This document shows, piece after piece, positions 31,058-40,139 of a DNA stretch of 64,000 nucleotides. How positions within the stretch are numbered: the stretch's first letter is position 1; each line of letters starts with the position of its first letter. This DNA comes from Prorocentrum cordatum (Eukaryota > Sar > Dinophyceae > Prorocentrales > Prorocentraceae), in contig CAUYUJ010018893.1 in NCBI GenBank assembly GCA_963575745.1, forward strand, positions 616,694 to 680,693. The letters run 5' to 3'. Made by a program: the position numbers and the translations under genes. The notes under the pieces are model-generated. The model searched no databases. It saw only the letters and a program-made list of their open reading frames with translations, and was not told where the DNA came from.

Positions 31058-33060
31058 TTCAGTCACTGCCCTCTCAGCCATATCCATTCAGGGCGCCATT
31101 ACTGACTCCTGTCACGGATGAGCAGGCCTACGCACAGGCCAAGGAGATCATGGCTGCTCTCGACTTCAGAGAGAAGATGACAAACGAATGGAAGAGAGAT
31201 CTCAGCCTCACGACGCTGATGACACAGACGGCAAGCGAGATGGCTTATTGTGCGTGGATGGCATCATGTGCCGATGGTACGCTGCCGGCATCACTGCCTG
31301 CTAACGCAGGCGACGCAATGGAACCTATTCCTGGAATGCCGATACGGACACCAGCACATGATCCTCGCGAGCCGAACAAGGCTATCCCTGAAAATGATCC
31401 ATTTGGTCTGGCATACGACGACTTATGCCAGTACCTCTTACTGTTGATCAACGACTACCCTGGGGCTTGGGCATCCTGGGATTCAGTCGAGAAACAAGAG
31501 CTCCTCCACCCCAAGATCATTAAAACGGTTGAAGATGCACATGCTGTTACTTGGGTTGTGTTCGAGCAGTTTCTACAACAGATTACCGACTTGGATGGAG
31601 ATGATAACGCGACCAGATCACGACTCATTGCGGAAAACAACAGTTTGACATCTCATTGTGTCGGCCCTGCTGCCGAGAACGAGCGGACCATCGAAGCATG
31701 CAACACATTCTTCAGACAGAATGCACTAGATCGCGTGGCATTGGGGTATGATCCTGATGTTCCGACGTCCGTGTGGCGCGCGGCGGCCGATGCGGAACAG
31801 CCAGCACCACCAGGCCCATTGCCTGAGCCATTGCAACCTGGCCCGCCATCGATAGCCGTGCCAAAGTCATCGACTCCTGGACCAACCCTACACCATACGC
31901 CAGCAGACCAGCAGCCAGCAGATCAGCTCCCGAAAGCCGAGGCAGTACCGATCCCTGACGACGGCGCTGACCTAGAGGCCATGGAGCTGGAGGCAACTCC
32001 TGCCGAAGAGGAATCTTCTCCACACGAGATGAATTTATTATCATGGCAGGACAGCTGCGAGCGTTCCATGTATGAGGACATCAGCCAGGTCGGGATGTTC
32101 GATAACGCATGCACTATTCGAGAGTGGAAGCTGCAAGCGGGCATCAAGGACGACCATCCATACGTATGTCCAGTATTGCGGGGTACATCCGCGATCAATG
32201 GATTCGCCTGCCTGGAAAACAATGAATGGTACGAGCCGCTGTTACACGATGATTGTGTGATTGCTCACGCGCCTGATATTCCACAGTCTGGTTGCTTTCC
32301 AGAATGGAAGTGGATATCGTTACCAAATTACGACGACGTACGTTATGGTCCCGAGTTACTTGATGATGAGTGGCTGGGGGCACCCACATACATGAGCAAA
32401 GACATCACGACCATGTTACGCCACGAGATTCACTACAAAAAGTTCCATATCAATCAATTTCACGATAGGCGTATCAACATTTGGACGAAGACAACAGATC
32501 GTGAATGGAAGATTCCAAGTAATTGGAAATCCTTTCAGGAAGTGGTCCAATGGAAATTCAAAGATCGCAACAACCACGACGGACCATCCATGGACGCGGC
32601 CGTGTCGCACTTCAAGAAAGATGGTGAAAAGGATGGGTATCCCGATTGGAACGATTATTACCCCATCTTCATCATTCGTGCGTTCCAGAGACATATTGAC
32701 CCGCAGAAAAATATGATCGAAATATACGCCAAACCAATCCCCGAGGGAGATGATCCCAGCTGTTTCGATTGGAACAGCGTCATTGCTATTCGATGTGTTG
32801 GAGGCCACAGTTGCGTTAAACCACTGTCCAAACCATGGAATATGGGCTGGGAGAGCCTACCGTGGACAGACGTGAAATACCTCCACCACGGCACAGCACT
32901 CCGTGCTTGGCGCAACATCCTGAAAACAGGTATCATTCCAGGCTGCGTCGATCCATCTTCTCAGAGAGACAAGCATCATAAACCATCACAACGCACGGAG
33001 GCATTCTTCAGTTCCAGCACATATCTAGACAATGTCCAGAAGAATCCCACACCTCAGTAG
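31054..33060 (+). pseudogene. Post-pol protein with N-terminal and central parts of a Tpt1/KptA-like domain (ORF4)
   Basis: 668 codons in this frame. About the first 230 residues are helical, and a Pro/Ala-rich linker (about 245-330) follows. From about residue 450 it resembles RNA 2'-phosphotransferase (Tpt1/KptA), which uses NAD+ to remove a splice-junction 2'-phosphate from RNA. The motifs are MLRH (32413-32424), IRCVGGHS (32788-32811) and YLHHGT (about 32878-32895), followed by a helix ending in KTGIIPG and an AFFSSSTY strand. In the family these correspond to the N-terminal LRH, the IRxxQGHS strand, the HGT NAD-binding motif and the HLS strand. The frame stops at TAG (33058-33060) in the middle of the domain. 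The remainder continues in the next frame (33057 on). A cellular KptA is about 180-250 residues, so this is a much larger fusion. Confidence 0.72.
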
Positions 33061-34283
33061 AGCCATATAAGTTCAATCACTACAAGAACGAGGTCGAGTT
33101 GGTGATCAACATGGAGATCGCCACAAAAGCTGGTTGCAGATTTTGGCTGGGCGCTCAAGGCGCTATCATGACAGAGGACGTGGTTCCAGCAGCGGCAGTT
33201 ATTGCAATTCACCGCCTCCAACCACGCCACATTCACGGCCAGCAGATATGGCCGGAGGGCCCCACATGGGACTACCCGCCATTGGCCGCGAAACAGCCAT
33301 TGAGCAAGTGCGAAATTTGCGCCTATCTTCCTGGAGAGTTCATCGACAACCCTCCTGGGATTACACCTGCTGACACGGATCAGGACATGGATCAGCAGCC
33401 AAGGACACCGTCAGCATCAGCACCTTCGGCTCAGCGACCGATTGCCCCTCAGCTGGGGGCAACCCCTGCTGGCCGCATATCTGGAGCCGACGCCTTGGAT
33501 GAGCAAATGGTCCGTGCTATGATTGCGGACACCAATCACAAAGCAGATGATAATGAATGGTTAATTGCCCTGTCATACTGCCGAGAGGCTCTTCGACCCA
33601 TTACATCAAAGATTACACAAAAAGATTGGGATCGTCGGCGTGCATTTAATGAAGTTCGCATGGGGGACTTCATTATCATCAAGAATTGGGGATCTATCAA
33701 CTGTTATCATTACGACAATCACTACCCCAAGGGCAATCACAATACCAAGCTCCCCATGAATAAGGGCCACATATGTTGCCCAATCATTCATTTCGGAGTC
33801 TTTGACAAGTTCTTCGCGGTACAGATACCTATTCTCAACTACGGTTTGCGATGGGTAAACATATGGTACAATGACAAAAGCATGCCTCTCAAGGGCGTTG
33901 TCTTTGCATTGCCAATTCGTGCCGACGAATATGCCATTGACTCGACATATATGAATACTGCCCTGGAAGGACCATCCTCATGCCGTGACAAAATACTTCA
34001 GCACAAAACAGATGGCAGTCTGCCATATCTTGGTATGCCGAGCATTTATAGGCCACGCATTCCACGTACACCGACCAGACGGCCCGCTCCTCGGACACCC
34101 GATCCCGAAGAGCTGGTGGCCACACCTGCCGAAGATACCGCTCCTGCGGACGATGGACCTCAACGAACGGCAGGCCCATCTGATGAACCTTTGGTTACCG
34201 TTATCGTGGGTATATCAAACATACCGCTCACCGCCGAGGAAAAAGCGGCAAATGACAACATGAAAGCAGATCTATCAGCATAG
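33057..34283 (+). pseudogene. End of Tpt1/KptA-like domain plus unknown C-terminal region (ORF5)
   Basis: Open from 33051 or earlier; the first plausible ATG is internal. Its first residues (NEVELVINMEIATKAGCRFW, then GAQGAIMTEDVVPAAAVIAI) match the last KptA elements: an E-V-x-I-x-I-D/E strand, A-x-x-x-G-x-x-F, a G-x-I-x-T strand and the terminal V-P-P-x-x-I. A single frame change near 33045-33057 therefore explains the break. A Pro/Ala-rich linker follows, then an unassigned domain (about 33540-33990) with GDFIIIKNWGSINCYHYDNH and many His/Tyr/Trp. It ends in TAG (34281-34283), after which the same frame stays open for 700 bases. Confidence 0.7.
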
Positions 34284-34985
34284 ATCCAAGCATATGAGCA
34301 CGTTGACGCGAGCATACTCGACAACGTTATTGACCCGCCAGAAGACTTCCTCAACCGCCCCGACTACGACCCAGAGGAGGATTCAAAGTGTATTAAACAG
34401 TCATATGACCGCCGCATATACCGCTGGACGTCGGAGTTGTTGGTGGACTCACCTATGATAAAGATGAAACAAATCATTGAGGTGCACACTGGCGCGGACA
34501 GGATTGTGGTTGATAAAACACAATCGTACTTACGATTTGAGATTCAATTCGGATCCAAAGCATGGAATGCAGAGAAATATTACTTGAATTATGATCATAC
34601 CCACAAATGGGCACGTGACTTACCATATTGCAGTGCAGACCGCTTTTTCAAACAGTTGGTACACTACCTGGACCCAGAGACCATCGAGGAGTCGACTACA
34701 GGCGTCTTTCAATGGATATCCAAAGTGTATCAAACCATATTGATGGACAGTATTGCGGAGCTCCGTGACTTCACAAAAGATGCTATCCATCAGAAACATC
34801 CCGCACTCCAAACGTTGCGTGATCTATTTACACACTGCATCAAAACATTCGGCAATCCAGGCTTCCCCGTGTGGACGGAGCTGGTGGAAACACCTGCCGC
34901 GCCACGTGACCCAGGCGCGGAGCAGGATTTCCCCAGGACCCAGGCAGCGTTGCATCCGCAGCTCCTGATCAAGAAACCATGGTAA
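34284..34985 (+). pseudogene. Continuation of post-pol coding after an in-frame TAG
   Basis: Open for 233 codons directly after the TAG at 34281-34283, with the same composition. The first ATG is about 50 codons in. Visible segments are RIVVDKTQSYLRFEIQFGSK and DSIAELRDFTKDAIHQKHPA, suggesting a mixed alpha/beta fold; no family is recognised. It ends at TAA in the string ATGGTAA (34979-34985), where the next frame opens on that ATG. Confidence 0.55.
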
Positions 34986-35323
34986 GGATCATAGCCGAGC
35001 AGACGGGAGTCAACCGCGAGGAGGGCGACAACGAGTCCGCCTTGCAGGAGGAGGCTCGCCGTCTCCGTACTGAAAACGTATGCCATGGTGATACTGAGGA
35101 TGCGGACACCGACACGACAGAGCACATAGGACTGCCAGGGGAAATATTGTCTCTGATCGAGATCGAGGGATTGAGTAGATCAATCGCTTCCCGACCGAAT
35201 GCCGAGATCATCCGCGAGGCCATGGATCAGATTGGCCGCAATCTTGCTCGTGGTCAGGATACTCGCTGGGAATCTCGTGAGCATCTCACGACGGAAGGGG
35301 GCCCCAGAAACGATCCAGCATGA
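34979..35323 (+). CDS. Small acidic post-pol frame, unknown
   Basis: 114 codons starting at the ATG of the overlapping ATGGTAA. The predicted protein is acidic and helical (EEGDNESALQEEARRLRTEN). Its C-terminal part (RGQDTRWESREHLTTEGG) leads into the next frame at about 35280-35320. Either a short stop/restart protein or a frameshifted segment of one long protein. Confidence 0.45.
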   Translation: MVRIIAEQTGVNREEGDNESALQEEARRLRTENVCHGDTEDADTDTTEHIGLPGEILSLIEIEGLSRSIASRPNAEIIREAMDQIGRNLARGQDTRWESREHLTTEGGPRNDPA

Positions 35324-36500
35324 TGCCGCGCGGTGTCGGAATTGCGGTCGAGACTTATCCCTTAGGATTGTTACAGGTGATGGTGCCCTTTGTGACATCT
35401 GCTGGCAGTGCACCGTGGCCGTAGGTGCTACGGGTAAAAGTACCGCCGTCCAGAGCGACCTAGCATATCTCCACAAGCTGACCAACTGGATCAAGATGAC
35501 GCTCTCCCAGGATGGCATCACGAGGTACATGAGAGACGGAGCGCAAGTCATCATGACGGGCGCGCGCTCATTCCCAGGTAATGAGAAAGACTCGCTGAGG
35601 AGAATGGCTAATTCCTCTAGGAAGAGGTATCAGAAGTGGGTCGACTCTGGCCGCCCTCCTGCACACGAGTGCAGACTGATGGGCGAGGCTGATGACGACA
35701 GACCTCTGTGCTACCCATACGCCAATCTCGTTCAGCGTTCTCTCAACAATTTGAAGTTCCACCACCAAATGACAGGCGCTCGCGTGAACGTGGGCAAGAA
35801 GGCCTGGAACGTGGACGACATGCGTGATGCATGTGCGATCCTCGATGCCAGCATCAGGACAGGCCAAGCTGGTCGGAAGAAATGGTGGTTGAACGAGGGC
35901 AGACTCGACAGACAAACGCGGCAAGCTCGCGGACTTGTCACGATTGCCCTCCCTAGAAGGGATGGCACCCGTGAGAAAGTCACGCAGCGCAAGCTTGCTG
36001 CGATTGCTAACGAGTTGTTGGGCTCCCTCGATCCGACACACACCGACCAGAGGGGGGTTGATTCAGGGATGAGAACCGAACCGATCGAACCTGATACACA
36101 CTCCCATCAGTCTGATGATGCCATGGAGCCGCGCCATCCGCCGCCGCCGCCGCGCCCTGCCCCTGGCGATGCTGCACAGTCCAGCGCCTCTGGCGCGGCG
36201 GACCTCATGCCCGCGGGGCCGCGCGCCAAGAGAGCGCGCACGACAGACTACGCCGCCTGTTGGCGCGACGACCTTGAGGACAGTCATTGGGGCCCCAGGT
36301 ATTGGAGCTCCTACATCAACTGCTGGATCTACATCGCGCTGAACAGCGACGAGTTCGTATACATCCGCGACATCCAGTACAACAAGTGGTTTCGTCACTG
36401 GATCCCGAGGACATCTTCGGAGACGTTCGCGACGAGCTACGTGACGTACGATGGCCGCAGGATGTGGGGCCGCAGGTTCTACCAGAACGGCGACGCGTAG
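35199..36500 (+). CDS. Last post-pol protein with N-terminal C2C2 zinc-binding cluster, unknown function (ORF6)
   Basis: 433 codons; the first ~40 overlap the preceding frame and are probably out of phase, so the genuine part starts near 35310. Residues about 46-72 contain CRNCGRDL and CDICWQC, a C-x2-C...C-x2-C zinc-binding arrangement. A basic helical middle follows (about 150-280; SRKRYQKWV, GRKKWWLNEGRLDRQTRQAR), then a Pro-rich linker and a terminal aromatic domain (about 360-433) with many Trp/Tyr (WGPRYWSSYINCWIYIALNS). It could be a nucleic-acid-binding protein; I recognise no named family. It is the last coding frame before the 3' untranslated region. Confidence 0.6.
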   Translation: MPRSSARPWIRLAAILLVVRILAGNLVSISRRKGAPETIQHDAARCRNCGRDLSLRIVTGDGALCDICWQCTVAVGATGKSTAVQSDLAYLHKLTNWIKMTLSQDGITRYMRDGAQVIMTGARSFPGNEKDSLRRMANSSRKRYQKWVDSGRPPAHECRLMGEADDDRPLCYPYANLVQRSLNNLKFHHQMTGARVNVGKKAWNVDDMRDACAILDASIRTGQAGRKKWWLNEGRLDRQTRQARGLVTIALPRRDGTREKVTQRKLAAIANELLGSLDPTHTDQRGVDSGMRTEPIEPDTHSHQSDDAMEPRHPPPPPRPAPGDAAQSSASGAADLMPAGPRAKRARTTDYAACWRDDLEDSHWGPRYWSSYINCWIYIALNSDEFVYIRDIQYNKWFRHWIPRTSSETFATSYVTYDGRRMWGRRFYQNGDA

Positions 36501-37174
36501 TGAGTCGGCCGCAAGGCCCACCGCTCGAAAGGCTTGAACTTCATTATAATCCAAGTTCGCCTTGAGCGGTGGCTATTATATACTTCTAGGCCACTTCACT
36601 ATATAAAGCAAGCGGCCACACATAAAAAACATCTTTTGCGATAACCAAGGCAGCCTCCTATGGAGCAGCGCCAACGGGAGTCGCCATATAGAATTTACAT
36701 ACATGCAACTTTCGTGTTTGTCAACACGACCTTTCGTCTGGCCAGACATTTGCTTTTATATATAGTTGCGTTTCGTAGCACGATCGTGTTCATCAACGCG
36801 ACCTCAGCATGCGTATTCATTACTGTATAACTACATTGCGTTGAGAATAATCCGACAGCTGGTGGCAACACCTGCCTCGCAAAGGCGAGGCAGATTACAA
36901 GTTGCTTTATTGCTCAGATCCTCTTTCTCCGCCCACCCGTGTCTCATTCTTCTCCGCCCTCGAGTGCCGAGGCGTTTTGGGGGGCGCACCGAGGGGGCGC
37001 CAAAGCGTGCTTGGCGAAGAAATCGGGGCCCAGGGTGTTCCTTCTTACCTTACTTTGCAGCTGAGGCTCTACTGACTTTGAGCTCAGCTGCCTGCAGACC
37101 TGAGGATTGACGGAGTAAAAGGGTGATGGAGTCTTTTCCTCTGTTCCCGAGCCCCACCCTCGCGGGCGGGATTC
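36501..37174 (+). other. 3' untranslated region of the giant element
   Basis: No coding frame. It contains a hairpin at 36518-36572 and two diverged copies of a short motif (CGTGTT..TCAAC.CGACCT near 36713 and 36787). A TATATA-rich stretch lies at about 36754-36766. Confidence 0.6.
36518..36572 (+). promoter_or_regulatory. Stem-loop just downstream of the last reading frame
   Basis: CCACCGCTC (36518-36526) pairs with GAGCGGTGG (36564-36572). Inside it GAACTT pairs with AAGTTC. The stem is 9 bp plus an internal stem, starting 18 bases after the stop codon. It could be an RNA processing, packaging or stability signal; the function is unknown. Confidence 0.5.
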
Positions 37175-37185
37175 GGGACGGGGGG
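37175..37185 (+). promoter_or_regulatory. Putative polypurine tract
   Basis: GGGACGGGGGG lies directly before the 3' LTR, where plus-strand priming normally occurs. It is short and contains one C, so the assignment rests mainly on position. Confidence 0.55.
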
Positions 37186-37382
37186 TGTGAATAGAACCCG
37201 TGTAATACCCTCGTATATACTCCTTATCCTCACCTCTCCTGCGCCTGGCCGTTTGGGCTCAGGTATTGGGACAGATCGATCAGACCTTTGATCGTGCAGG
37301 AGGGAAAGACATCCATCTATCCCTCCTTCCCTCTACCAACGGATCAGGGGTTCTGTGCCCTTGTGCTTCAACCCCATACACA
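37186..37382 (+). repeat. 3' LTR of the giant element
   Basis: 197 bp, TG...CA ends, about 98% identical to the 5' LTR (four substitutions, no gaps). Confidence 0.92.
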
Positions 37383-37850
37383 GGGGGCGCGACCCGCGTC
37401 AAATGATGCCGTGCTGCCACTCTCGCGCGTCGGCCGCGCGCGCGTTGAACCTTTCCTAGACCTTCGTCGCCGACGCGAGGGCGCCGTCGTCGTCTTCGGC
37501 GCGATCGGCAGCGGCGCCGTCGCTGGCCGCTCGCCATTATCATCGTCGGGCCTACCATTGTCGACGCAGCAATGATGCCGCGCCCGCCCAAGTCGCCGAC
37601 TCGCACCGAAGTGCCCGTTCGGAAGTGCCCGGCGGTCAGCGCCGCCGCGGCTGCGTCGGTCGCGCCAAGCCAGCTGGCCGCTGCCCGCGCGTGCACGCGC
37701 GGGCTGGTGCGGCCGCGGAGGTGCTCCAGCCGGCGTCAATCACCCATCGCAGTCGCAAGTTGCGGGCTGGTGGGTGTGATATTTGCAAGGGCATGGGATT
37801 GTCAGTTTGTTTGTAAAAATCAATTGCACCGCGCAGCTTGCGCCGCGTGC
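37383..37850. repeat. Right part of the dispersed repeat interrupted by the giant element
   Basis: CGACCCGCGTCAAATGATGC, then CCGCCCAAGTCGCCGACTCG and GTGCCCGGCGGTCAGCGCCG occur in the same order at 38640-38830 and 41160-41390. Joined to 19121-19475 it reconstructs the arrangement seen uninterrupted at 40590-41400. Confidence 0.75.
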
Positions 37851-38860
37851 ATTCCCCCGCCGCGTAAATTTTCTGGCCTGAAAGAGTATCAGGGTCGCGC
37901 CCGCCCCCTCCCCAGACTTGGCGGTTCTTTTTTTAGCGGTGCAATTTGCATGCACTTTTGCTTCATCGCCCATCCGAAATGTGCATTCGTACCTCCTCCA
38001 TTTTTTGCGGGAAATCGTATGCGCACTCGTTTGCCGCTAATCATCAGTTGCCGCCAATTTGTCCTAACGTGTGGGGCGACGTGCACGCGCGCGCGCGTCG
38101 ACGCGCTCGCATGTCATAATCATTCAAGCTTTCTTAGGCTTGCCAAGCAGTTGGCAATCGAACGCGCCGAAAACGCATTGGAACATCCAAAGCGTTCGCA
38201 CTGTTGCGAACTCTCATCAAAACCACTGGTTTCTCCAATATTTTCACCAACATCTACCTCGCATTGTTTGCATTGCCCGTTTTCAGAAAAAGGTCAGCGC
38301 GCGATCTCGTGCGAGTGTAATGTGCGTTGGTAGATCAACATTGGCTGCCCGCGACGCGTGCTGAATTGATTCGAGCGCCTTTGCGCGTGTGCTGGTGTTG
38401 GTGGTGGTGGTGGTGGGGGGGGGGGGGGGGCGATCCTTGTCTTGTCCAGTAGTGCCATGAGGGCCAATCGCGCGCGACGGTCGCGCGCGCGCGTCGCGCT
38501 CCTTGCAGCGTCTCCATCGCCGATGCGAGGACACCGATCCTTTCATTGGCGTGACTCGCATCGGCGCCGTTCTTGGCCTTGGCGTCGTCATCGTCATTAT
38601 CGCAGCCATCGTCGCTACTGTCACCGCGAGTGCCGTCTTCGACGTCGCCGCGATTCCGCGCCCGCCCAAGCCGCCGACTCGCGCGGAAGTGCCCGCTGGG
38701 ATGTGCCCGGCGGTCAGCGCCATCGCGGCTGCGTCGGTCGCGCCAAACTAGTTGGCCGCCGTGCGCGCGAATGCGCGCGGGGTAGCGCGACCGCAGAGAT
38801 GCTCCAGCCAACGTCATGCACTCATCGCCATTCCCGCCCCATGGGTTTTGCAGGAGTTGT
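37851..38860. repeat. Diverged second copy of the same dispersed repeat
   Basis: Begins with blocks such as CATCCGAAATGTGC (also near 40258) and CG-rich runs. It includes GAGCGCCTTTGCGCGTGTGC, a G run and GGCGATCCTTGTC, then the CGCCCAAGCCGCCGACTCGC and GTGCCCGGCGGTCAGCGCC blocks. It is on the same strand as the copies at 19.1/37.4 and 40.1-41.4 kb. A run of 18 or more G lies at 38416-38430. Confidence 0.65.
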
Positions 38861-39159
38861 TAATTCCAAGTTCGCAGGAGTTTTTAATCCGTAAGGGCTT
38901 CGCCCCCTGCCGCGGGCCCCCTCTCTCGGAGAATGGGCCATGGAAGAGCTAAGTCATGAGGCTTTGGCGCTGTCGTGCAGCAGTATCGGAACTTCATGCG
39001 AGGCCGATTCGCAATCGGCAAAAACAACTGATCACAAGAGGGGTTACCACACAGGGCGATTGGTAAGACGTGTATGGTTTACGAGCTTGGTTACCACACC
39101 TTGGGATTAAAGGGCCGAGGGAGTACTCGCAGTTTGGGTTACCACGCCTTGCGATGGAT

Positions 39160-39910
39160 GTGCGTGAGGGGTGGCACCGAATTTCAGAAATGTGGCAAAT
39201 CCCCTGTGTTTTTGGACCCTGACCCCGCGGATCTGCGTGAGGGGTGGCACCGAATTTCAGAAATGTGGCAAATCCCTGTGTTTTTGGACCCTGACCCCGC
39301 GGATCTGCGTGAGGGGTGGCACCGAATTTCAGAAATGTGGCAAATCCCATGTGTTTTTGGACCCTGACCCCGCGGATCTGCGTGAGGGGTGGCACCGAAT
39401 TTCAGAAATGTGGCAAATCCCATGTGTTTTTGGACCCTGACCCCGCGGATCTGCGTGAGGGGTGGCACCGAATTTCAGAAATGTGGCAAATCCCCTGTGT
39501 TTTTGGACCCTGACCCCGCGGATCTGCGTGAGGGGTGGCACCGAATTTCAGAAATGTGGCAAATCCCTGTGTTTTTGGACCCTGACCCCGCGGATCTGCG
39601 TGAGGGGTGGCACCGAATTTCAGAAATGTGGCAAATCCCTGTGTTTTTGGACCCTGACCCCGCGGATCTGCGTGAGGGGTGGCACCGAATTTCAGAAATG
39701 TGGCAAATCCCATGTGTTTTTGGACCCTGACCCCGCGGATCTGCGTGAGGGGTGGCACCGAATTTCAGAAATGTGGCAAATCCCATGTGTTTTTGGACCC
39801 TGACCCCGCGGATCTGCGTGAGGGGTGGCACCGAATTTCAGAAATGTGGCAAATCCCATGTGTTTTTGGACCCTGACCCCGCGGATCTGCGTGAGGGGTG
39901 TCGATTTCGA
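39160..39910. repeat. 73-bp tandem repeat, ten units plus a partial
   Basis: GAGGGGTGGCACCGAATTTC recurs at steps of 73 bp (72 where one base of the CCC(C/A)TGTG segment is missing), starting near 39165 and ending in a partial unit at about 39894. Units are almost identical, so the array is young. Frames of up to 118 codons on both strands simply read the repeat. Confidence 0.95.
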
Positions 39911-39986
39911 GCCCCCCCAGCAATTCAGACAACGCGCCCAGGTGAGGCTAAAAGTCTTGTTTGGGCCTCCCCCCCCCTCGCGCGGT

Positions 39987-40044
39987 CAATCAACTAGTTA
40001 CAGTAACCAGCAAGAAGTCAACTAGTTACAGTAACCAGCAAGAA
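39987..40044. repeat. Direct duplication of 28 bp
   Basis: TCAACTAGTTACAGTAACCA followed by GCAAGAAG occurs twice in a row without a change. CTAGTTACAGTAAC has partial internal symmetry. Confidence 0.85.
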
Positions 40045-40139
40045 GCAGAACTGTAACACTGGAAACTACAACCTACGACTGGTACAGGAAACTGCGAATC
40101 ACGCGCCTCGCAGCCTGGTGGCCCCACAAGGGGGCCGGC

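Larger units (their letters stand above)
19476..37382 (+). mobile_element. Giant Copia-type LTR retrotransposon with post-pol KptA-like module
   Basis: A 17.9-kb element bounded by two 197-bp direct repeats that start TGTGAATAGAACCC and end CCCCATACACA. Plus-strand coding order: Gag, protease, integrase, reverse transcriptase, RNase H, which is the Copia (Pseudoviridae) order. About 8 kb of additional coding sequence follows, including a Tpt1/KptA-like domain. The LTRs differ at four positions, about 98% identity, so insertion is fairly recent. Flanks GGGTG (19471-19475) and GGGGG (37383-37387) are compatible with a short target duplication, but the G-rich site prevents certainty. In-frame stops and frame changes interrupt the coding regions, so this copy is probably defective. 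Confidence 0.9.

Noticed and set aside
31054-34283. KptA-like region as a host gene captured beside the element
   Set aside because: It lies between the LTRs, is continuous in composition and phase pattern with the other post-pol frames, and is embedded in a much larger protein.
28222-36500. Envelope gene making the element a retrovirus-like agent
   Set aside because: No signal peptide, transmembrane segment or fusion-like stretch is visible in any post-pol frame.
19471-37387. Confident five-base target-site duplication
   Set aside because: Flanks GGGTG and GGGGG differ at one base and lie in a G run, so the exact duplication cannot be read.
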